64,000 nucleotides of DNA from Triglochin maritima (GCA_963682175.1 OY821782.1:26557741-26621740); one strand, 5' to 3'; counted from the first letter of the stretch, positions 46,571 to 58,066 are shown. Translations and numbers: made by a program. The notes: generated by a model not told the origin, from the sequence alone.

Positions 46571-48678
46571 TTGGTACCAGAGCCATCTTGGTCACCTCCG
46601 AGTTTTTGGTTTTTTGAGCACCTCTCTTTATTTCATTTGAGTTGAGATAATTTCGGTGGTTCTTAGAAAGAAAATAAAAATGGATACATATGTTGTTGCT
46701 ATTTTTCTTTCTCTCCATTCATGCGCCTAGGGTTTGATGGCAAATCGCCTCACCCATGCGCATGTTTGTTTATTTTTTTCGAATCCTATGTTGATCTTGC
46801 ACCTACGGTTTGATGGTTGATTTCCTCACCTTGTGCATGTATCATTTTTCGATTTTTTTGATGTACCTAGGGTTTGATGGTCGTTTTTTTGCTCCTCACT
46901 CGAGTACATGTTTTTTTTGGATTACTTGACTATGCGGCTAGGGTTTGATGGCATATTTTCCTCACCCTAGCGCATGGCCTTCTGATTCATCTTATACATG
47001 CGATTAGTATTACATGATTCATCATCCTTTTGCGCATAATATTTGTTTCATCTTTAAGCATGCATCTAGAGTTGAATATGGATGCTTCATTCTTGCGCAT
47101 AATGTAGTTTTCTTGATATGCATGTGCCTAGGGTTACATGTTCATCTATGATTATTGCGCATAATGTGTATTCCATCCTTCAAGCATGCGGCTAGATTTT
47201 ATTTTTCTCTGATTTTATGCGCTTGTATGTTAAAGAGAAAGTTGATGATTTTTGTTTCAAGAGTTGGATATTGCATATATCTCATGATGTGATCATATAT
47301 TTCGGATTATGTATCATATTTGTCTTTCAAAACTCTTGTTTATGCATCTAAGGATAGAAGGTTGTTGCCTTATTCATGTGTGTGCAATTTTTGATCATAT
47401 ATGCATGCATCTAGATGATTGCCGAATTATGTACATGTTTGTTGCTAACATTCGGCTATGTGTTTCTTTTGGAATGATTGCATGCATTTCATTTGAAATA
47501 TTTCCTTTTCATCAAATGTGCATATATGTGTTACCCTCCACCAAAGAATTTCGAATTTTACTTTCCAATACAAGTAGCATAATTATTGTTGATTGCATGC
47601 TTATTTTGATTAAGGAAAGATTGGAAAATTCTGAAAATTTTTAGAGGATATTATGGGCTGGAGTTTTATTGCCTTAAAAGTATTTTTTGAATGCTTTATT
47701 TTGATGCACAAATATGTGTTGCTCTCCACCAAAGAATTTTGAATTTTTTCTTTCCTAATTAAAGTAGGATAATTTTTTATGCTATCATGATTATATTGAT
47801 TAGGGAAAGAAGAGAGAAATTTTATTTTGAGAATTATTATTGTGGAGATTGGTTGTTATTACCTAACACGTTTTTTGCCAATATTCGTGCACCATACATG
47901 CATTGTTTCCTTATGCATTACTTCGTTCTTGTGTGAAAGAGGTGCACACTTTATGGTATTTTTTTCATACGTCGGATTGTGCTAACGTATGGAAAGATTG
48001 TGCTTGTATGGAATGAATGGTTGCTGATTTTATTTACTGCCTTATTGAGAGTTGAGCGTAATTTCATTCATTCATTTCCATTTGCAATAGATATCGCAAT
48101 GGGATGTAATATTTATGGACTGTAATATGTATGGACTGTAATAATTATGGATTGTGGACCGTTTATTGCCCTAAGGAGATGAGGGGCTCCTTTATTTTTT
48201 TTATTATTGCAATATTATTGCTATAAGGCTAATGCAGGTTCCCGTCTAAGAGGCTAAATCCCTATGGGGGATCCTTAGCTTGATATGGAAGTAATGTAGA
48301 AATCGATTTCTGTGTGATCTTGATTGAATTTTTTTTGAAAGGAAACATTTTTTTTGGAACCTACATACCTAGTGGGAGTTGCAAGGTAGAAGTGTTTTGT
48401 TTAAACTACCTTGCAACCGGCGGCAATACTTTCTTTATTTGCTGATTTGCCATGATTTAAACATTTTTTTAGGGGTCATTAAATCATGATGGAGCTCAAT
48501 ATCTAGATTAGTAAAATGGCTTTATTAACTATTGCATAAGGATTTGATCGAACGCTTTATGTTTTCCTTTGGTCTGAATGTTATAGCTATGAAGTCAGTT
48601 TATTTTTATGACTATTGTAGCTCGTTGTATTTTATGCTAGAACTCATGTATCGCTGTGTTTTTTTGTCCTAGATTGTT
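46571..48678 (+). other. C2 leader with PBS and degenerate tandem phrase
   Basis: The PBS ttggtaccagagcc is at 46571-46584. Between about 46720 and 46985 the phrase c(c/t)(t)a(g/c)ggtttgatgg recurs four times at steps of about 63-75 bp, each followed by ctcacc and (g)cgcatg. The rest is AT-rich, matches the C1 leader and holds no gene. It has one copy of the 90-bp unit that is repeated in C1. Confidence 0.75.
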
Positions 48679-50490
48679 ATGGCTGCTTCCAAAAGCATTG
48701 TCGCTGATCTGACTCGAGGAGATAAACTCAATGAAAGAAATTACGATCTGTGGCATCGTAAAATTGAGTATCTCTTAGAGGATCAGGACATGTTAGAAAA
48801 TATAACCCAAACTATGTCTCCCCCCGAGGAGGGGAACACTGCGTAGCATCGCAGAAATATGGATGTCTATAATGCATGGAAAAAGAAAGACCGTATTGCT
48901 CGCATTAGAATTCTGAGTTCGATGCGAGATGATCTATTACTACGGTTCGAAAAATTGCGAACTGCAAAGGCCTTGTTGGAAGCCGTGAAGTTTCAGTACG
49001 GAGTGACCTCTGTCACAAGGGTCCGCCAGCTTGGGCTCATGTTTGATGGGTATAAAATGCGTCAAGGTCACACAATGGGGCAGCATATTACCGCAATGTC
49101 AAACATGATTAGCGAGCTGAGCACTGCCGGTCGTGCTAAGACCGATGAGGAGCAAGTGTCTGCTCTCATCAGATCATTGCCTTCGAAGAGTTGGGAGCAT
49201 ATGAAGGTCCATCTGACTCATGCTGATGACATCAGGACATTTGACCAGGCCGCAAAACACCTAGAGCTGGAGGAGGACCGCATGCTTGCGGAAGCCCCTC
49301 TAACTGAAGTGTTTGCTGCTGAAGCTGACGCTCCTCGGAGGAGTGCAGGTTTTAAGCGCAAAAGAGATAGAGCTCAGGGTTTTAAAGGCAAGAATGGTGC
49401 AAATAAAAACAAAACAGAAAACAAAGCTAGTAAGAAATGACCTCGAGGATCAAGAGGTGGGAAAGATAAGTCTAATGTGACTTGTTTTAACTGCCGAAAG
49501 ACTAGACATTTTGCTCGTGAGTGCACTGAGCAAAAGGTAATTACTGTGTCTAATCCCTCGAATTGTAACGTGACTAGTTCTGTGATGCTCACTGATCATT
49601 CTCCTGTGTGGATTGTGGATTCAGGTGCCACGGACCACGTGACAAAGGATCATTTTGCCTTCGTGGAATATCGCCGTGTTCCAAGTGGGAGGCGAATAAA
49701 CATGGCGAACAACACTAGCATTGAAGTTCTTGGAGTTGGCACATGCAAAGTGGCTTTGCGAAGTGGCCGGATCCTATTACTCCACGACGTGTTGTATGCA
49801 CCAGCTATACAACGAAATATTATTTCTGTTGTTGTTTTGATGAGACATGGTTTTAAAGTTGTTTTTGAGAACAATTATATGGGTTTATACCTTGCTAACA
49901 TTTATTATGGACGTGCCTTTCTTTCAAACGGTTTTATTGTGTTGGACGCAATTTATGATTTCAATCATAACACTAGTGCCTTTATAAGTCAAAGTTCCAT
50001 GAATAATGATTAGGTTATGTGGCATGCTAGACTAGGTCACATTGGTGTTGACCGGATGAACAGGTTGGCAAAGGAGGGGGTATTAGGAGAATGCTCCAAA
50101 TTTGAATTGCCGGCCTGTGAATCCTGTCTAGCTGGAAAGGCAACTAGAAAACCGTTCGGAAAAGCCATTAGGGCTACTTCTCCTTTAGAACTAATTCACT
50201 CAGATATTTTTGGACCTTTGAATGTGCGTACTAGACATGGACAAAGTTACTTCATCACATTCATTGACGACTTCACTAGATATGGTCATATTTATCTTAT
50301 TTCTCACAAGTCAGAAGCTCTAGAATGTTTTAAGAGATTCATGAGCTTGGTAGAGAATTAATTGGATAATAAGATAAAAACTCTTAGAACAGATAAAGGT
50401 GGGGAGTATCTCTCCACAATGTTCAAAGAGTTATGTGATGAAAAGGGGATATCTAGACAACTCACTATGCCTTATACTCCTCAACAAAAT
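48679..50490 (+). pseudogene. C2 gag-protease-integrase, in one frame but with stops; RT/RNase H deleted
   Basis: ATG at 48679 (MAASKSIVADL). Zinc knuckle CFNCRKTRHFAREC (about 49483). Protease WIVDSGATDHVT (about 49609). MWHARLGHIGVDRM and [18 protein letters not shown], then the integrase core to LTMPYTPQQN (50488). Stops in the same frame: TAG near 48844, TGA near 49438 (CGA in C1), TAG near 50011 and TAA near 50359. At 50489-50496 the sequence jumps to what in C1 is 26435, removing about 2.6 kb that encode the integrase end, RT and RNase H. Confidence 0.92.
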
Positions 50491-51387
50491 AGTTATAAGG
50501 CGACAATGATGAAGCTCGGGTCAGGCGCAGAGGGGGTGCGACTGGACTAAGACTTGTATGGTGTTGAGAGACAGACATACTGTTGTGTACAGTACGATCC
50601 ACCATAACATGTTTGTCATACAACATGTGCTGAGCGACCATTTGGAAGTGAAAGAATGGATCCCTGCTCCTTCACTGTGTGAGTCCAAGACTTGATTGTC
50701 ATTAGTTGCCATCAGTGACCTTCGACGACACCATGAAGCAAAGAGTTGATGTGGCTACTTTGGGATGTTATCTGACCATGAGAGATTCGGTCTAAAGAGG
50801 CATCTTCGGGAAAGGAGTCAACTCTGAGTGTAATGGTGGTCTGGGGCGAAGGGAAAGGTTTGACTCGACTGCACTAAAAGTATTTGTTGGGCCCAACTGT
50901 ATTGGATATAGTAGCAAGTACCTTGAGGACAAGAAGGTATTCTCTCCGAGGGATTGAGACATCGTTCATGTCAAGTGAGTTTTTGAGTAAACCTGGGGAA
51001 CTGTGATGTGCATTTGACTGCTTATTTATTGGTTTTTTGAGGATGTTGTCATTCTGGCCTTCTAGTAAGGTTTCTAGTTTGAGACTCCTAAATTGCAGAT
51101 GCATCACCGATCGCACGACCCATTTGTCTGTATGATAGGAAGAGTGCATGTGTCGGGGACACAGATGATCTTGTATCGGGGATACATGATTAGAGACTTG
51201 CGTATTGTGGATGCGTTTTTGGAGAGAGGAATAGTTGTATATATTAGGGATGTATACATGTGTGTCGGGGACACATAGAGAGGTGACATATTGCCATTGT
51301 GTGATTGTATGTATCAGGGACATATGCATATGTGTCGGGGACACAAAAGCAAATGACATGTTATCGTGCTATTGTGCAAGTGGGAGA
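50491..51387 (+). other. C2 3' noncoding region with dyads and PPT
   Basis: Matches C1 26435-27331. It contains six dyads with ggg/agg centres between 51151 and 51345, and caagtgggaga before the LTR. Confidence 0.8.
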
Positions 51388-51766
51388 TATTGGATTAATC
51401 TAGGATTAATAAGATATTTGCCCAAAGCACTGACACGTGGCACGTCCCTATTGGACTACACATTTAGGGTTTAGGGTGGAGCCATCTATATAAGGAGGGG
51501 AGCCTCCCATTGGAGAGATGGATCTCATGTGCAAAACCCTAGCCTCCACCCTAACCTAGCCGCCACCTCCCTCTCCCTCTAATCCGTCCCTTCCACCAAG
51601 TAGGACTCTTGGGTTGTGGATTTGTTCTTCTTCTCCAAGAGAGTAGAAGACCGGCCAGTGCTCAAGAAGACTCCGTGAGGTGATCGTCGATTCTTCTTCC
51701 GCTGCCACAGGTTCTCTCCACCAAAGGTAAATCCGAACCTGTGGACTAAATCGTAGTTTGCTAACA
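51388..51766 (+). repeat. 3' LTR of C2
   Basis: 379 bp, TATTGGATTAATC to GCTAACA, with tatataagg at 51487-51495. It is followed by target copy TTATT. Confidence 0.93.
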
Positions 51767-52666
51767 TTATTAACAATGACTCACATTGAAGGTAACATTC
51801 TTCTCCACCTTGAGTTTTTCTTCGAGGCTTACTCCTTAGTAGAGGGAATGCCACCAAGCAATGTGTAGTTTACAATAGAAGGTGAAGAGTTCTATTTATA
51901 GCCATAGAAAAAGGTAATCCGGGACAATCCCCCGATGTGGGACTAAACAAATACCAAAAATAGACTAAACATCCACTTATACACGTGCTCCGGAAATCTT
52001 AGAGGACCCGGGAAGATCCGGACCGCCAATTGGCGGTCTACAGGATCTGGATCGGGCTCGTTTTTATTCTGGGCTTTTCTTGATGTATTTGTTGGTCTTG
52101 GATGCATCTACTTCGCTTGTTGGAGCTCCGACCCGAATAGAATTGCCAAAATACTCCCCATGATGGTGTGGAGTTTTCTGTTTTGCTCTTAGGTCCTTCG
52201 GTCTTACGTTCAGGTCCTTCTCCCTTGCATCTTAGTCCCCAAGTCTCACAATTAAGTCATTTTTCCCTGCTTTTGGGTCCTTTCATGCCTCTTCTCTTCA
52301 AACCTCTTTATTTCTGAAATTCAAACACAAAACTCGTCACGTAGCATTGCTTAGGTGTAAGATAATGGATATAAGATACAAATATAAGTATGAAATGATG
52401 TCAATCAGTAGGAATTGTTGGTATTGGTCGTAAGGTTGGTACTGGGGAAAATGGTTTTGATGTTCTGGGTAATGCGGATATCCCTCGAGAAATAAGGGAC
52501 ATTGGTTCATTCGTGGACGATTTTGTTCACGATTTTGTTCACGATTGTGATCTGGAGAAGACATTGCAAGGTGGGAGAAGGAGTAAGAGTGGAATGTTGA
52601 TGATAGGAGTAAGAATGTGATGTTGGTGATAGGAGTAATAGAAGTTAAATAACAGTGGTAAGAGAG

Positions 52667-53003
52667 TCATGTTTTCACTTTGCAGTCACGTGGTAACTGT
52701 GTCACCATAGGTTTACTGTAGAATCATGAAATTGCTTTTTTCCGAGATTCGTTGCTATCATGTTTTCACTATGCAGTCACGCGATAACTGTGTCACCATG
52801 GGTTTACTGTAGAGTCACGAAATTGCTTTGGTCTGAGATTCGTTGCGATCACGTTTTCACTGTGCAGTCACGCGATAACTGTGTCACCACGGGATTACCG
52901 TAGAGTCACGAAATTGCTTTGGTCCGAGATTCGTTGCGATCATGCACCACAAGTTTACTGTAGAGTCACAAAATTTCTTTGGTCTGAGATTCATTGCGAT
53001 CAC
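52667..53003. repeat. 91-bp tandem repeat, 3.7 copies
   Basis: Units begin tca(t/c)gttttcact at 52667, 52758, 52849 and 52940. The first three are exactly 91 bp; the fourth lacks about 29 bp after tcatgcacca. The conserved core is gtttact(g)tagagtcac(g)aaattgctttgg(t)c(t/c)gagattcgttgcgatca. The array lies between the minus-strand Myb/SANT-like start (52564) and a plus-strand ATG (53069), so it may be a shared regulatory region. Confidence 0.9.
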
Positions 53004-53068
53004 GTGATTATATACGAGTGCTCATTGTTCATTTTACCAACATCACATCAAAATCCTTTCTTCTCCCA

Positions 53069-53184
53069 ATGTCTTCCAGTTTAACTCCGAAATCTTCATC
53101 GTTTGATGACGAGAACTACCATAATGACGAGAACTACCATAATGACAAGCACTACCATAACACATACGTCGCACTAGACTATGT
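53069..53184 (+). pseudogene. Start of a divergent ORF with a tripled hexapeptide, truncated
   Basis: ATG at 53069 gives MSSSLTPKSSSFDDENYHN, then DENYHN and DKHYHN from three 18-bp units (53108-53161). It continues to ALDYV, where the LTR at 53185 cuts it. A TATA-like tatata at about 53010 precedes it. Divergent pairing with a Myb-like ORF recalls PIF/Harbinger elements, whose transposase is the partner gene, but too little remains to identify it. Confidence 0.35.
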
Positions 53185-55058
53185 TGTAGGATCTACCTAG
53201 CCCTAGAAATCGTTTAGAGGGGGTGAATAGACTAAATGCACTATTAAACGATTAAGCAAGTGACACAACAAAATAGTAACAATATAATGAAAAAGAGAAA
53301 GACAAGGCAAACGACAAAGGAGACAGAGATTTATACAGAGGTTCGGCACCCCACTCAGGTCCTAGTCCTCTCTTGCAAGCCCCGCTCGAGCACCAGTAGC
53401 CCTGATTGTGTCTTCACTAATTCAATCGGTTGGCTTTTTGGCTAATAATCGTTAATCCATTTTGATGATTAATTAACATATCAATAAACACATGTATATC
53501 TATTTTAACATCACATGCATATGTACACATATATTTGGTTTTACTAGCCATTAAGGAGACAAGTGCTACACAAGACAAGAAATCAAGTTAAAGAGTAGAT
53601 AGGATTACTGTTTCTTGTAATTAGGATTATATTGTAACTTGGGCACTTGGAATCTTGATTGAAATGCATTGCATGACCCATATAAAACATATAGAAGTCT
53701 CATACTTAATTCCATATCAAACTGACCATGTTAGGTGACCGATCACACTTAGAAATTCCACATATAACAGGAATTCTGCTTCAACCAGTCGACCGGTAGA
53801 CCATCTGGTTCAACCGGATTTAACAGACTCTTGTTTCTTTCACGAACGATCGAACAATTTTCATTTGGTTTGATCGATTCTAGAAGGCTCATATTCATTC
53901 CCCAATGGTCGGTCATTTTATTATCCTCGTCCGACCATTATCTTGTGTCAACCGAGATATCCTAGTTCGATCGTTTCTATCTTCGTCATTAGTTATATCT
54001 TGACACGTGTCCCGTAACCGTTTGACTGAAACCTGACTTTTGTTCGACCATTTAACACCTTGTCTTTCATTTATATATGACATTTATACTTGTCATATTA
54101 TACAACGGTCGTATATACATACTTAAACTAACACAATTCGTATTTTTGGCCACCAGTCGAACAATGCCATAACGACGGTCGATCGGATCAGGAACAAATC
54201 GAATTCCCAAACTTCCTGTTATTTTCGGTCGAACTGGATCCTTATCTGGTTCGACCGTTACCTCAACTGTTTATTATTATTCTTGCCAAAACTATATGAA
54301 CGGTTGACCGTCACCTTATTTGGTTCGATCGTTCACTTAAGATCTAGCCTTGGTGGATCGACCAGTATGTTTTTCTTCTCGATTGTTTTCTTCCTTACAA
54401 GAAACCGATCGACCGTTTTGCCTGATCCGGTTGATCGTTTGTGTCGTGAATTGAGTTCTGAACTTGGTTGTTTTATGTATCTTACTCAAATCATTGTCAC
54501 TTCAATCCCAATGGCTATATTAAGGTTAGAGCTTATAAATAGAGCTTAGAACAACCTTTCAAAGACACCAATCCTTCCTCAAAGCTCTCATACTCTTACT
54601 ACTTCCAAATTGCTCTCAAACTTCCTTTTGTGCACAATCTCTCACTTGAATCACAAATTGCATTCATCAATAATTCAAGTGCTCAAGATTAGAAGTGGTT
54701 ACTCAAATTTTCCAGCAAAGTGTTGTATTACTTTCCGGAGCGAAGCACTTCTTGGATTGTGAGAAGGTGGTCCAAGCTTGGTGAGGTTGTTCGCAAGCTT
54801 GAAGTGTAAAGGCTTAATCTTGGCCCGGAATGGAGATCAGAATAGTGGAGAACGCGAAGTTGCTTAAGTAGGACCAATTCGTAAGAGATGACTAGGATCT
54901 GGTGGTTGGATCCGAACCTCTATACCTCCGTGTTGTGTTTTGCTTCTCTTTCTCATTTACATTACATTGTTCTTCCTTTGAATTTCTTAAACATTTAAAG
55001 AACCTAATTAGTCTATTCACCCCCTTTGGACTAATCCTAGGGCCCATTAGATCCTACA
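53185..55058 (+). repeat. LTR-like repeat with inverted ends and GTCGACC-type cluster
   Basis: It starts TGTAGGATCT and ends AGATCCTACA. The outer about 51 bp of each end form an imperfect inverted repeat that includes gggggtgaatagacta (53221-53235; complement at 55008-55023). A TATA box, tataaatagag, is at about 54535. Roughly 18 degenerate GTCGACC/TTCGACC/GATCGACC words lie at 53785-54450. No target duplication or PBS is visible. Repeats with a gggggtgaatag box and such word clusters recur in plant genomes in my experience, but I cannot name the family. Confidence 0.6.
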
Positions 55059-55554
55059 CAATCCCCATTCTGGGCCGAGATCAAGTCTTCCTACAATGCA
55101 TGCTCGAGAACACCCTCGTCGAGCTTGATGTATTTCTCTCACAACCAGAGTGGGAAGCTTCCACCAAAGTCTTTTAACCTTTGACAACAAATAAAGACGA
55201 GTAACAAACACTCTGAGCACACTTGAGTGGCAGGGAGTTGGGGCAGAAGTGGTGAAGTTTAAGCTTGGAGTGTGGGAATTAACATTCTTGCAGTGGGAGA
55301 GTTTCCTTATAGTGTTGGAGCAATTTAGAAGTTATGCCAGATGTGTAAATAAGGTATGGGAACCTCTATTTATAACTCCTAGAGATATATCGTCGTTGGG
55401 ATTGATTTGGCAAAGATTTGTGTAAGATACACAAAACTATTAAACTAAAGATCAGCAAATCAGGTACCAACGATGGACCGATACGGGCAAGGTGGTCGAC
55501 CATTTCCTTATGAATAAGAAAATAGTTGAACTAAAGTACAAATCGATCGAACAC
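55059..55554 (-). repeat. Inverted partial copy of the preceding LTR-like repeat
   Basis: Read on the minus strand it aligns with about 54400-54845. Matches include gatct(c)ggcccagaatgg against aatcttggcccggaatgg, and gttataaatagag (about 55365-55378) against cttataaatagag. It also holds gtcgacc and ttcgatcgat words. The two copies face tail to tail with no spacer at 55058/55059. It is cut by a gypsy LTR at 55555. Confidence 0.65.
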
Positions 55555-56666
55555 TGATTCATCGTTTATATTACCGCAAGTGCACGACGTCGGTGAAGAC
55601 GTGGCAAATACGGGTCGTATCCACGATGAGGTGTGTCAACTTTGGTTCTTCAAAAATCAAGTGGGGAAAAAAGGAGAAGAAGTTGTTTATTATTCTAACT
55701 ACACTAAACAACAAAGGAATTAACAATTAAACTAAACCCCCATGGAGTGGAGGTGTGGAGGTGTGTAGGTATGTGTGTGTAAGTGAGTTTTCATTTCAAT
55801 TAGGAACAAGTGCAGTTTGTGTGGCATACAAGTAGAATCTAGTGTAGAATCTAAGTGTAGGATACACAACACTACATGGCAAACCATGAACATGCATATC
55901 TCACATGAAGTTGAGGTTGATTTTAGATTATCAAGCATTCAACAAGTACCTGGTGTGGCCATTAGAGCATCAATCAATCCTACATACAACCTAAATCATT
56001 CATGTGAATGTGCACCAAACATGGATCCATACATAACAAGTCATTCCCATCAAATCATTACAAGCAACAAGATAAACTTTAAAGCTAGCATGAGATAAGT
56101 ACCTAGTCTCGACATTATCCCATCTAATACAAGTTTAAGCATGCTACAAGTATAGATCTATATTAAGCATATGAAATGACACAAATAAAATAACCCATCA
56201 CTATCACATATTCTACATTACCTCCACCCCAAATGGGTATGAAACTACACACTACTCATTAAGAAAAGAAGACAAAATGAAATTAAACTAAGCATGCAAG
56301 AAAAAACAATATAAAGACAAACTAAAAAATTATTTTATTTACATGACTCACATTACAAGTAGCATTCTTCTCCACCTTGAGTTTTACTCCAAGGCAGACT
56401 CACATTTACAATGACTCCATGGACTCATTTTTGTCGATCATTGGACACGTTAATCCTACAAGCAGACTCTATATATGTATCCAGTCCCCACACCTAACTT
56501 AATGAATCATTCATGCAAGTTAATTAAGTACTTAAGTGAAAGACATGGAAAACCTTAACATCCTCAAGTGCTACAAAGTGTAAAGTCCAGTAAGGTTTTT
56601 ATTTGCATTACCCTTTTTTTTCTTCTTCTCTTCTTATTTTTTTCTTTTTTTCTTCTAGTTGGTGTG
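55555..56666 (-). mobile_element. Inverted gypsy family remnant: partial 3' LTR plus 3' noncoding region
   Basis: From the LTR end at 55555 (TGATTCATCG, complement of the usual CA end) the minus-strand LTR runs to about 56396, missing its TG half. Minus-strand 3' noncoding sequence then follows (56410-56666; compare plus-strand 3550-3780 of G1), missing the PPT. A deletion thus spans the PPT/U3 junction. The right side is cut exactly where the E LTR begins. Confidence 0.8.
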
Positions 56667-58066
56667 TGATTGACATCATTTCATGCATTCAGTTGTGTCT
56701 TATATCCATTATCTTGAACCTAAACAATGTTATGCAACGAGTTTTATGTTTGAGTTTCAGGAATAAATAAGTTTGAGGAGAAGAAGCATAAAAGGACCTA
56801 AAAGCAGGAAAAAGGACTGAGTTGTGAGACTTGAGGACTAAGATGCAAGGGAGAAGGACCTGAATGTAAGATCAAAGGACCAATGAGCAAATAAAAATAC
56901 TTCACATCATCATGAGGAGTATTTTGGCAATTCGGGTCGGGCCTAAACTCCAACAACTTCCTTTGGTGCATCAAACATGAAGAAAACAACCCAACAAGGC
57001 CCAACAAAAATCCAGAGCATATCCAGACTCTGTAGACCGCCAATTGGTGGTCTGGAACCGCTAATTGACGATCGGGTTGGCTCCGGATCCGAAACGCTTT
57101 GGCAGATCATGTTTTAGGGAGGATTATATCTAATTTTGATGTTGTATTAGTCCCATATCGGGGGATTGTCCCGATTACCTTTTTCTATGACTATAAATAG
57201 AACTCTTCACATTCCATTGTAATCACTACATACTTGGTGGCTTTTCATCATACTTGAAGTGGAGCCTTGGAGCAAACGCTAAAGTAGGAAGATGCTACTT
57301 GTATTGTGAGTCTGAAATAAATAAAAGTTTCTTTGTTATGTGCTTCTTTTATGTTGATTGCATGCTTAGTTTAATTTCATTTCAATAATCTTAGTAGACT
57401 TAGTTAATATGTTCTCCTTTCTTAGAATAATAATTAGTGTAATGGGTAGTGAGTAGTTCCATCTCCTTTGGGGGGTGGAGTTGATGTTTTATACATGCAA
57501 AAGAGAATGGAGATGAATGCTTTGTATGAAATGTGTTGATAAACATAAAGTTATGCTTGCTTGTTTAGGATAGAACTTGTAACTTGATGAGTTTTGCCAC
57601 AAATATTAGACACCTCTCATGCGTGTTTAGGTTTTCAAATAACCAACGGATATATGTGAATGTTAATCACTTAGGTTAGTAATGGGATTGATAGGTTTTG
57701 CCATAAATATTAGACACTTCCTATACATGAAAATACAACCTACATTTGTGCTTAATGATTGCATTCTTCATTGTCTTCTTTCTTGTGCACACGCACTCAA
57801 CCCCTCAGGGGTCCCTCTTCCCCTAATTTGCACTTCCACTTTAGGTTCTTTCAATTTAGTTTGCCTCGTTAGTTGTTGTTTTCCTTTAAATTTCTTGTTA
57901 CTAGTTTAGCATAACTTAAATTAGAATATCCACAAATCTTCTCCCTTTTTTCGCCACTGGATTTCGGTCAAGCCAGAGGCTGCTCACCTCCCTGCGGACG
58001 ACCCGTACTTGCCCCGTCTTCACCGACGGCTGTGCACTTGCGGTCTAAATTTAAAATGTTTAAACA
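56667..58066 (+). repeat. 5' LTR of E
   Basis: 1400 bp, TGATTGACATCATTTC to ...GTTTAAACA. It includes the 20-21-bp GGACC array (about 56796-56900), gaccgccaattggtggtc (about 57036) and a decayed partner, and TATAAATAG at 57192-57200. Confidence 0.92.

Larger units (their letters stand above)
46192..51766 (+). mobile_element. C2: internally deleted Ty1/copia element
   Basis: 379-bp LTRs at 46192-46570 and 51388-51766, PBS at 46571-46584, and a perfect target duplication TTATT (46187-46191 and 51767-51771). It is the same family as C1. The RT and RNase H region is deleted at about 50490. It lies inside the solo gypsy LTR. Confidence 0.95.
45433..52407 (-). repeat. Solo gypsy LTR (minus), split by copia C2
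   Basis: The two halves, 45433-46191 and 51772-52407, total about 1395 bp, the family LTR length. On the minus strand it starts TGATTGACATCATTTC (52407) and ends ...AATCAATCA (45433). The flanks carry a perfect 5-bp duplication GTAGG (45428-45432 and 52408-52412), so it is a true solo LTR left by LTR-LTR recombination. It contains gaccgccaattggcggtc (about 52020-52037). It interrupts the Myb/SANT-like ORF. Confidence 0.93.
29127..52564 (-). pseudogene. Myb/SANT-like gene (PIF/Harbinger ORF1 type), cut by two nested insertions
   Basis: There are three minus-strand pieces: 52564-52408 (start MSSPDHNREQ, Gln/Tyr/Pro-rich), 45432-44535 (SANT-like: STKENEILI, HVSCDAVVGTNERCRVLWGKV, EESLKGLWRRIAPSVM) and 29245-29127 (MLLTLLKKHDRT to a TAG stop). 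Removing the solo LTR (with one GTAGG copy) joins the first two in frame. Removing the CACTA element (with 3 bp) joins the last two in frame. The layout resembles plant Myb-like proteins associated with NAM-type C-termini and PIF/Harbinger ORF1. Internal TAG near 45192, TGA near 45000 and a frameshift near 44930 show it was already decaying or has decayed since. The transposon origin is inferred. Confidence 0.65.

Noticed and set aside
52667..53003. CRISPR-like array
   Set aside because: The unit is a head-to-tail 91-bp tandem repeat with no unique spacers, in a plant nuclear context.
55732..56098. Short ORFs on both strands around 55.8 kb
   Set aside because: They fall in a minus-strand gypsy LTR and match noncoding LTR sequence elsewhere in the window.
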